Below are positions 4,672 to 10,140 of a DNA stretch of 11,343 nucleotides, in pieces (position 1 is the stretch's first letter; each line of letters begins with the position of its first letter). The notes under the pieces were generated by a model that was not told the origin of the DNA, searched no databases, and was given only the letters and a program-made list of their open reading frames with translations. The translations under genes were made by a program, and so were the position numbers. Location of the stretch: the NCBI GenBank assembly GCA_021798855.1, contig JAJZBP010000049.1:1-11343 (forward strand), given 5' to 3'. Origin of the DNA: Bacillota bacterium (lineage in GTDB: Bacteria > Bacillota > Sulfobacillia > JAJZIM01 > JAJZBP01).

Positions 4672-6153
4672 TTGGAGAAGTTTGACGTCGTGCGGGACAT
4701 CGCCGAGCGCACCGGCGGGGATATTTACCTTGGGGTCGTCGGTCCGGTGCGAACCGGGAAGTCGTCTTTCATCAAGAAGACGATGGAGCTTTTGGTTCTG
4801 CCGAATATCACCGACCCCAACGAGCGGGAGAGGGCGCGGGATTCCCTGCCCCAGAGCGGAAACGGGAAAATGGTGATGACGACCGAACCGAAGTTCGTTC
4901 CGGACGAGGGCGTGGAGATCGCGCTCAAGGAAACAATCGCCTTTCGGGTTCGGTTGGTGGACTGTGTCGGTTACGCGGTGGAGGGCGCCGTGGGTTATCA
5001 GGAGGAGGACGGCCAGCCCAGGTTGGTGCACACTCCCTGGCACGAGGAGGCCGTTCCCTTCGAGCAGGCGGCGGAGGAGGGGACGCGCAAGGTCATCGCC
5101 GACCATTCCACCATCGGAGTGGTGGTTACGAGCGACGGCAGCGTGACGGACCTGGCCAGGGAAAACTACCTGGCGCCGGAGGAGCGGGTGATCCGGGAAC
5201 TGCAGGAATTGGGCAAGCCTTTCGTGGTGGTCCTGAACACCGGCAATCCCTACGCCCAGGAAACCGTTGACCTGGCCAGCCAAATGGAGAAGGATTACGA
5301 CGTCCCGGTGATCCCGATCAACGTGGCCGAACTCACCAACGAGGACGTGTATCTGGTTTTGGAACAGGTGCTCTACCAGTTCCCGGTGCGGGAAGTGGTG
5401 ATCAACCTGCCGGCCTGGGTGGAAGAGTTGGAAACAAGCCATTGGCTGCGGCTCAAGTTCGAGGAGGCCACCGGCGAGGCCAACGCCGGGATCAGGCGTC
5501 TGCGCGACGTGGATCCGGCGATGGCCATCCTGCAGGAGTTGGACGTGGCCGAGGATGTGATCCTGCGCCGGATGGACCTGGGGAGTGGAGTGGCCACCAT
5601 CGACCTGACCGCTCCGGAAACCGTGTTTTATCAGGTGTTGAGCGAGATGAGCGGCAACGAGGTGACGGGCAAGGAAGTTATCGTCCGGATGATGCGCGAC
5701 CTGGTGCACGCCAAGCGGGAATACGACAAGGTGGCCGACGGCCTCAGGGATGTGCGCTCTTCCGGCTACGGCCTGGTGCCGCCGGTGTTGGAGGAGATGA
5801 TCTTCGAAGAACCGGAACTGATTCGGCAGGGCAACCGTTTTGGGGTGAAACTCAGGGCGGCGGCGCCCTCCATCCACCTGATCCGGGCGGACATCAATAC
5901 GGAGGTAACGCCGGTGATCGGCACCGAACACCAGTGCGAGGAGTTGATGCATTACCTGTTGGAGCGGTTTGAGGACGATCCGTCCAAGTTATGGAAATCG
6001 GAGATCTTCGGCAAGTCGCTGCACGATTTGGTTCGGGAGGGAATCCAAAATAAGCTGTTCCAAATGCCGGAGAACGCCCAGCAAAAATTGCAGGAGACCA
6101 TCCAAAGGATCGTCAACGAAGGCAGCGGCGGACTGATCTGTATCATTATCTGA
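4672..6153 (+). CDS. spoIVA: stage IV sporulation protein A (SpoIVA), coat-basement ATPase
   Basis: SpoIVA hydrolyses ATP to polymerise on the outer forespore membrane, where SpoVM anchors it, forming the platform for coat assembly; it also affects cortex formation. TTG 4672 is preferred over ATG 4645: GGAGG lies 9 bases upstream, and the start MEKFDVVRDIAERTGGDIYL matches the Bacillus N-terminus (MEKVDIFKDIAERTGG), giving 493 residues against 492 in B. subtilis. Seen: Walker A GPVRTGKS (24-31, Lys30), MTTEPKF (about 69-75), Walker-B-like LVDCVGY with Asp97, HSTIGVVVTSDG, EERVIREL, NHWLR-like SHWLRLKF, the middle-domain GVATIDL, and the conserved C-terminus SIHLIRADI, FEDDP, IVNEGSGGL ending in ICIII. 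All key residues are intact. It has its own sigma-E-like promoter and a strong terminator, so it is monocistronic. The identification is certain. Confidence 0.98.
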   Translation: MEKFDVVRDIAERTGGDIYLGVVGPVRTGKSSFIKKTMELLVLPNITDPNERERARDSLPQSGNGKMVMTTEPKFVPDEGVEIALKETIAFRVRLVDCVGYAVEGAVGYQEEDGQPRLVHTPWHEEAVPFEQAAEEGTRKVIADHSTIGVVVTSDGSVTDLARENYLAPEERVIRELQELGKPFVVVLNTGNPYAQETVDLASQMEKDYDVPVIPINVAELTNEDVYLVLEQVLYQFPVREVVINLPAWVEELETSHWLRLKFEEATGEANAGIRRLRDVDPAMAILQELDVAEDVILRRMDLGSGVATIDLTAPETVFYQVLSEMSGNEVTGKEVIVRMMRDLVHAKREYDKVADGLRDVRSSGYGLVPPVLEEMIFEEPELIRQGNRFGVKLRAAAPSIHLIRADINTEVTPVIGTEHQCEELMHYLLERFEDDPSKLWKSEIFGKSLHDLVREGIQNKLFQMPENAQQKLQETIQRIVNEGSGGLICIII

Positions 6154-6154
6154 G

Positions 6155-6188
6155 AAAAAAGCCGGTTTTGAAAACAGCCGGCTTTTTT
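6155..6188 (+). terminator. intrinsic terminator after spoIVA
   Basis: AAAAAAGCCGG pairs with CCGGCTTTTTT around a TTTTGAAAACAG loop, two bases after the stop codon. It is an 11-base near-perfect stem with T tract that isolates spoIVA from the threonine genes. Confidence 0.95.
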
Positions 6189-6189
6189 G

Positions 6190-6218
6190 TTGCCGGGGGG
6201 GATGAAGGAAAAGATAGT
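6190..6218 (+). promoter_or_regulatory. possible sigma-A promoter of the hom operon
   Basis: TTGCCG (6190-6195) and GATAGT (6213-6218) are 17 bases apart, each matching four of six consensus bases. It lies directly behind the spoIVA terminator and would give a leader of about 390 bases before hom. No better pair was seen nearer to hom. Confidence 0.3.
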
Positions 6219-6271
6219 GCAAAAGCGAATTAGCAAAGGTGGTTGCCGCGGGGGTGGAAGTCTGCGGGCGT

Positions 6272-6306
6272 CGCAAAAGCCCGGATTTGCGCAAAAGGCC
6301 CGGATG
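6272..6306 (+). repeat. short tandem repeat in the hom leader
   Basis: Two adjacent copies of about 17-18 bases: CGCAAAAGCCCGGATTTG (6272-6289) and CGCAAAAGGCCCGGATG (6290-6306). A further partial GCAAAAG occurs at about 6219. The second copy is part of the dispersed repeat shared with the hom-thrC gap. Confidence 0.6.
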
Positions 6307-6354
6307 CAAGGAGGGGGAGGCTCCCGGTTCGGCGGAGAACGGCCTGCCGTTCTC
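6291..6354 (+). repeat. dispersed intergenic repeat, copy A (before hom)
   Basis: Block 1 (6291-6325, core CAAAAGGCCCGGATGCAAGG then AGGGGGAGGCTCC) and block 2 (6326-6354) match, in the same order and strand, two blocks in the hom-thrC gap. Block 2 folds into a perfect 8-base-pair hairpin, GAGAACGG-CCTG-CCGTTCTC (6335-6354). The compensated hairpin and the surrounding lack of a gene suggest a small REP- or MITE-like element or a conserved RNA structure. Confidence 0.55.
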
Positions 6355-6506
6355 AACCACCAGTACCCAACAACGATGGCAAGCTGCGTTTTTTTTGCCA
6401 GATCCCCGAAACGGCTGCAAACGGCCGCTTTCAGGAACACGCGGTTGCCGTCGGCGCCCCCGGCACGGGGAGGAGAAGGGCATCCCTTTCGCGAAGGAGT
6501 TGACGG

Positions 6507-6537
6507 AAAGCCGACGCCGCTCCAACCGTCGGCTTTT
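6507..6537 (+). terminator. terminator-like hairpin in the hom leader (attenuator candidate)
   Basis: AAAGCCGACG (6507-6516) pairs perfectly over 10 bases with CGTCGGCTTT (6527-6536), loop of 10, followed by TCTAAAAT; the T run is only TTTT plus one. It stands 76 bases before the hom start with no gene upstream to terminate, so it would act on the hom leader itself. CGTCGGC also occurs at 6449-6455 and could pair with the 5' arm GCCGACG (6510-6516) as an antiterminator. No T-box, SAM or lysine riboswitch consensus is recognised. Confidence 0.55.
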
Positions 6538-6612
6538 CTAAAATATCGGTGGGCAGCAACGCCGGCGGCGGGCATTTCCAGCAGGCATTTGGCCGGCGGG
6601 GAGGAAACATCA

Positions 6613-7914
6613 ATGTCGATCAGGGAATATACGGGAGATTCACCGCTGCAAATCGGCCTTTTGGGCTTCGGCACCGTCGGTAAAGCGGCGGAGCAAATGC
6701 TGGAGGAGAACAGGGATTGGATTGAACGCCGCGCCGGCGGTCCCTTGGCCATCAAACGCATTCTGGTGCGCCATCCCGGAAAACACCGGGACGATGCGCG
6801 GCGGCTGACGGTCGATCCATTTGAAGTGTTGGACGATCCGGACATCAGGATCGTGGTGGAAGTGATGGGCGGAATGGATCCGGCCCGCCATTACATCCTG
6901 GAAGCACTGCGGCGGGGCAAAACGGTGATCACGGCCAACAAGGAAGTGATGTCCAGTTGCGGTCAGGAAATATTCCGGGCCGGCGACGTGGGGCGTGCCG
7001 ACATTTTCTTTGAGGCCAGCGTTTGCGGCGGCATACCGATCATTTACGCGTTGAAGGAAAGTTTGGCCGCCAACCGCATCCGTTCCCTCATCGGCATCGT
7101 CAACGGAACCACGAACTACATCCTTTCCAAAATGACCCACGAAGGCTGGGATTTTGCCCCGGCTCTGGAGGATGCCCAGGCCAAGGGATACGCGGAGGCC
7201 GATCCCTCAGCCGACGTTGAGGGGCACGACGCCGCCCGCAAGCTGGCCATCCTGGCCTCCATTGCCTTCGGGTCGAGGGTGACGCCGAACCAGGTCTACA
7301 CGGAGGGAATCGAACGGGTGACCGCGCGGGATATCCAATACGCCAGGGAACTGGGTTGGAGTGTAAAACTCCTGGCCATTGCCAAGGAGGGTGACGAAGG
7401 GCTGGAGGTGAGGGTGCATCCCACCTTCCTGCCCCAGGATCATCCGTTGGCCGCGGTCAGTGATGCTTTCAACGCCATCTATGTCGATGCCGAACCCTTG
7501 GGGGAAGCCATGTTCTACGGACGGGGAGCCGGGGGGAAACCGACGGCGAGCGCCATCCTGGGAGATGTGGTGGCGGCGGCGCGCAACCTGCGCAGCGGCG
7601 GCAGGGCCGTCTCCTGCACCTGCCACCGGGAGTTGTCCTGCCGGCACATGAGCGAAGTCAGCACCGGCTACTACCTGCGCTTGGCCGTGTTCGACCGGCC
7701 CGGTGTCTTGGCCAGGGTGGCTCAAGCTTTGGGAGATCAGGGGGTCAGCCTGACCTCCGTCCTGCAAAAATTGACCCAGGGGGATCAGGCCGAATTGGTG
7801 TTGATCACTCATCGGGCGCGGGAAAAGGATGTGCAGGCGGCGGTGGCCGAACTGCGGCAACTGGCGGTGGTGACGGGAATCTTGAATCTCATCCGGATCG
7901 AAGGAGTGGTATGA
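6613..7914 (+). CDS. hom: homoserine dehydrogenase with C-terminal ACT domain
   Basis: Reduces aspartate semialdehyde to homoserine with NAD(P)H, the branch point to threonine and methionine. ATG 6613 follows GGGGAGG by about 8 bases and gives 433 residues, normal for the ACT-containing class. The open frame extends upstream to 6187, but that part is leader DNA. Seen: nucleotide-binding GLLGFGTVGK (15-24), EVMGGMDPA, the ITANKEVM segment, GIVNGTTNYILSKM, the catalytic-domain EADPSADVEGHDAARKLAILA, and GRGAGGKPTASAILGD. A short Cys-containing link (CTCHRELSC) precedes the ACT domain (about 352-430, LAVFDRPGVLARVAQALG), which in this family usually mediates feedback control by threonine. It is the first gene of the hom-thrC-thrB-aspartokinase operon, and its stop overlaps the next small ORF by ATGA. 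Confidence 0.97.
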   Translation: MSIREYTGDSPLQIGLLGFGTVGKAAEQMLEENRDWIERRAGGPLAIKRILVRHPGKHRDDARRLTVDPFEVLDDPDIRIVVEVMGGMDPARHYILEALRRGKTVITANKEVMSSCGQEIFRAGDVGRADIFFEASVCGGIPIIYALKESLAANRIRSLIGIVNGTTNYILSKMTHEGWDFAPALEDAQAKGYAEADPSADVEGHDAARKLAILASIAFGSRVTPNQVYTEGIERVTARDIQYARELGWSVKLLAIAKEGDEGLEVRVHPTFLPQDHPLAAVSDAFNAIYVDAEPLGEAMFYGRGAGGKPTASAILGDVVAAARNLRSGGRAVSCTCHRELSCRHMSEVSTGYYLRLAVFDRPGVLARVAQALGDQGVSLTSVLQKLTQGDQAELVLITHRAREKDVQAAVAELRQLAVVTGILNLIRIEGVV

Positions 7915-8147
7915 AAGGAATGGGAAATAAGTTGGTTTGTTGGGGAGGAGGGCGGAGCCGGGTCAAAAAGGTCCAGAGGCAAGGTGGGAGGGGGCTCCGC
8001 CGTCCCCATTGGGCGGGAGAGGGGAGGCCCTCGGATGTCCCGGGGGCACGTTGGGAGAGGTTTGCGGTTTGGGAGAAAACAGCTTGCCGTTTCTCTCTCC
8101 AAGGAAATAACGCCGCAGATGGGCCTTTGGCACTCGTCGGCGTATGA
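7911..8147 (+). CDS. 78-codon ORF bridging hom and thrC, probably repeat-derived
   Basis: ATG 7911 overlaps the hom stop as ATGA, and its TGA (8145-8147) overlaps the thrC ATG 8144, again as ATGA. AAGGAG (7901-7906) precedes it with a short 4-base spacer. Such double overlap is the pattern of translational coupling, and thrC has no visible ribosome binding site of its own, so translation through this frame may deliver ribosomes to thrC. The translated protein is Gly/Arg/Trp-rich with no domain, and the DNA contains copy B of a dispersed repeat, so the peptide itself is probably not functional. I treat it as a possibly translated bridging frame, not as a confident protein gene. Alternatively the overlaps are chance. 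Confidence 0.3.
   Translation: MKGMGNKLVCWGGGRSRVKKVQRQGGRGLRRPHWAGEGRPSDVPGARWERFAVWEKTACRFSLQGNNAADGPLALVGV
7951..8095 (+). repeat. dispersed intergenic repeat, copy B (between hom and thrC)
   Basis: Block 1 (7963-8001, core CAAAAAGGTCCAGAGGCAAGG then TGGGAGGGGGCTCC) and block 2 (8066-8095, GGTTTGGGAGAAAACAGCTT then GCCGTTTCTC) match copy A upstream of hom, here split by about 64 extra bases. Block 2 again makes a hairpin (GAGAAAAC with GTTTCTC, one bulged A). A perfect 9-base inverted repeat, GGCGGAGCC 7951-7959 and GGCTCCGCC 7993-8001, encloses most of block 1. No T tract follows, so it is not a terminator. Confidence 0.5.
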
Positions 8148-9211
8148 GCTTGCAATGGGCAGGGGTAATCGAAACTTACCGGGGATTTCTACCCGTAACC
8201 TCCAACACCCCGGTGGTGACCCTTTTGGAAGGTAATACTCCGCTGATTCCGGCTCCGGGTCTGTTGGGGGAGGGGAAACAACTTTTCCTGAAATACGAGG
8301 GTCTCAATCCCACCGGCTCGTTCAAGGACCGGGGAATGACCATGGCCGTGAGTAAAGCCGTGGAAGAGGGGGCGCGCGCCGTCATCTGCGCCTCCACGGG
8401 CAACACCTCGGCGTCCGCCGCCGCCTACGCCGCGCGGGCGGGGATTTCCTGCGTGGTGGTGGTGCCGCAAGGAACCATCGCCCGCGGCAAACTGGCTCAA
8501 GCACTTACCCACGGAGCCAAGGTCATCTCCTTACAGGGAAATTTCGATGCGGCCCTTCGTTTGGTGCGGGAGGTGGCCGCATCTCGGGAAGACGTGGTTC
8601 TGGTCAACTCGGTCAATCCTTTCCGGTTGGAAGGGCAAAAGACGGCCGCCCTGGAGATTATCGGGCAACTGGGAGCGGTTCCCACCCACCTGGCCCTGCC
8701 GGTGGGGAACGCGGGAAACATAACCGCCTACTGGATGGGCTTTTGTCGATACCGGGAGGATCAGCCCGCGGTTAAGCTCCCCCACCTGCTGGGGTTCCAG
8801 GCGGCCGGGGCGGCGCCACTGGTCCTCGGACATCCGGTGGAGGCGCCCGAGACGGTGGCGACCGCCATCCGGATTGGGCGTCCGGCGAGTTGGGAAGGGG
8901 CCGTCAAGGCGTTGCGGGAATCAGACGGGATGATCGAGGCCGTCAGCGACGCTGAAATTCTGGAGGCATACCACCTCCTGGCCCGAAAGGTCGGCGTTTT
9001 TGCCGAACCGGCCTCCGCGGCGCCGGTGGCCGGACTCCTCCGTGCGGAAAAACGGGGTGCGTTGCCGGAGGGAGCCACGGTGGTGGCCGTTCTCACCGGC
9101 CACGGCCTCAAGGATCCGGAGATCGCCATTCGCCTTTCGGCGGAACCGACGGTCCTGCCGGCGTCTCGAGAGGCCTTGGAAGGGTTCCTGGAGAGGGAAA
9201 CCGAAAATTGA
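8144..9211 (+). CDS. thrC: threonine synthase
   Basis: PLP enzyme converting O-phosphohomoserine to threonine and phosphate. The 355 residues are close to the 352 of B. subtilis ThrC, and the N-terminus (LQWAGVIETYRGFLPVT) aligns with the Bacillus MWKGLIHQYKEFLPVT, which supports ATG 8144 or TTG 8150 despite the absence of a clear ribosome binding site. Seen: LLEGNTPLIP, PLP-lysine motif NPTGSFKDRGM with Lys61, CASTGNTSASAAAYAA, NSVNPFRLEGQKTAA, the glycine-rich phosphate loop PVGNAGNITAYW, ATAIRIGRPASW, GVFAEPASAAPVAGL and VAVLTGHGLKDP. All are in order and intact. It overlaps the upstream bridging ORF by ATGA and overlaps thrB by 4 bases, so translational coupling is likely at both ends. 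Confidence 0.97.
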   Translation: MSLQWAGVIETYRGFLPVTSNTPVVTLLEGNTPLIPAPGLLGEGKQLFLKYEGLNPTGSFKDRGMTMAVSKAVEEGARAVICASTGNTSASAAAYAARAGISCVVVVPQGTIARGKLAQALTHGAKVISLQGNFDAALRLVREVAASREDVVLVNSVNPFRLEGQKTAALEIIGQLGAVPTHLALPVGNAGNITAYWMGFCRYREDQPAVKLPHLLGFQAAGAAPLVLGHPVEAPETVATAIRIGRPASWEGAVKALRESDGMIEAVSDAEILEAYHLLARKVGVFAEPASAAPVAGLLRAEKRGALPEGATVVAVLTGHGLKDPEIAIRLSAEPTVLPASREALEGFLERETEN

Positions 9212-10113
9212 TCGCGGTAACGGTGCCGGCGACCAGCGCCAACCTGGGACCCGGTTTCGACACGCTGGGATTGGCTCTGAACCTGTACAACCGGGTGGAA
9301 ATGGACCGGGCGGAGCCGGGAACGCTGGAGGTGCTCCTGGAAGGTGAAGGGGCCGGCAGCCTGACCGCCGATTGGAGCAACCTGGCCCTGCGGGCCGCGG
9401 ATTTGGTCTTTAGGCAACGGGGTGGCCGGCCTCCGGGGTTGCGGGTGCGGATCGTCAGTTCCATCCCGTTGGCCAGAGGATTGGGTTCCAGCGCCACGGC
9501 CGTGGTCGGGGGGATCTTGGCGGCCGACGGGTTGACGGGCGGAGGAATGAGTGCGGAAGAAGCCTTGAACCTGGCCGCCTCCCTGGAGGGTCACGCCGAC
9601 AACGTGGCTCCGGCTCTGTGCGGCGGCATGACCATCAGCTGGCGCAACGAACGTGGTTACGGTTGCCTGCGGTTGGAACCTCCGCTGGAACTGGGGGCCG
9701 TGGCGGCGATTCCCACCGTGCCCATGCCGACCGCCAGGGCCCGGGCGGTGTTGCCGGAGAAGGTTCCGCTGGCCGATGCCGTCTTCAACACGGGAAGGGC
9801 GGCTTTATTGGTGGCGGCCGTAACTACCGGCAGGCTGGATCTCCTGCGGGAAGCAACGATGGATCGCCTGCACCAACCGTATCGGGAAAAACTGTTGCCG
9901 GGGTTCCGGGAGGCGGTGACCGCGGCCTTGGAGGTCGGCGCTCTGGGGGCTTTTTTGAGTGGGGCCGGGTCATCGGTGCTGGCCCTGATCCGAAAGAATG
10001 ATGGGGCAAAGGTCGGGGAAGCCATGGAAGGTGCTTTCCGACAAAAGGGAGTCGGTTGTGCCACCAGGATATTGTGTCCAACCCCGCAAGGGGCCACGGT
10101 CAGCATAAGTTAA
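9208..10113 (+). CDS. thrB: homoserine kinase (GHMP family)
   Basis: Phosphorylates homoserine to O-phosphohomoserine, the ThrC substrate. TTG 9208 overlaps the thrC stop (TTGA) with GAGAGGG just upstream; the start IAVTVPATSANLGPGFDTLG is the typical ThrB N-terminus. The 301 residues fit the family. Seen: the GHMP ATP-binding motif PLARGLGSSATAVVGG (about 88-103), EGHADNVAPALCGG, VPMPTARARAVLP near the middle, LHQPYRE, and the C-terminal GAFLSGAGSSVLAL motif. The thrC-thrB overlap and order are typical of Firmicute threonine operons. No anomalies. Confidence 0.97.
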   Translation: MIAVTVPATSANLGPGFDTLGLALNLYNRVEMDRAEPGTLEVLLEGEGAGSLTADWSNLALRAADLVFRQRGGRPPGLRVRIVSSIPLARGLGSSATAVVGGILAADGLTGGGMSAEEALNLAASLEGHADNVAPALCGGMTISWRNERGYGCLRLEPPLELGAVAAIPTVPMPTARARAVLPEKVPLADAVFNTGRAALLVAAVTTGRLDLLREATMDRLHQPYREKLLPGFREAVTAALEVGALGAFLSGAGSSVLALIRKNDGAKVGEAMEGAFRQKGVGCATRILCPTPQGATVSIS

Positions 10114-10140
10114 ATGTTAAAGACTTGAGGGGTATGAACA

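Noticed and set aside
4428..4712. 94-codon minus-strand ORF between the CAP gene and spoIVA
   Set aside because: It overlaps the spoIVA start, promoter and G tract, and the Pro/Arg-rich middle is just the complement of the G runs.
4609..5952. 447-codon open frame on the minus strand across spoIVA
   Set aside because: It lies antisense to a fully conserved spoIVA, and its translation is His/Gln/Arg-rich without domain motifs, as expected for the complement of GC-rich coding DNA.
6237..6252. T-box-like string AGGTGGTTGCCGCGG in the hom leader
   Set aside because: It differs from the T-box core (AGGGTGGNACCGCG) by an inserted base and a changed ACC. It sits at the start of the leader with no room for Stem I upstream and about 270 bases from the terminator hairpin.
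6272..6306. CRISPR-like repeats
   Set aside because: Only two adjacent copies of about 17 bases without spacers, so not an array.
6377..6400. TGGCAA/TTGCCA hairpin with T run in the hom leader as a terminator
   Set aside because: The stem is only 6 pairs, and the T run lies inside the loop and 3' arm instead of after it, so it is not a normal intrinsic terminator.
6187..6612. In-frame N-terminal extension of hom by 142 codons
   Set aside because: The extension has no similarity to homoserine dehydrogenase and contains a repeat and a terminator-like hairpin. ATG 6613 has a good ribosome binding site and gives normal family length.
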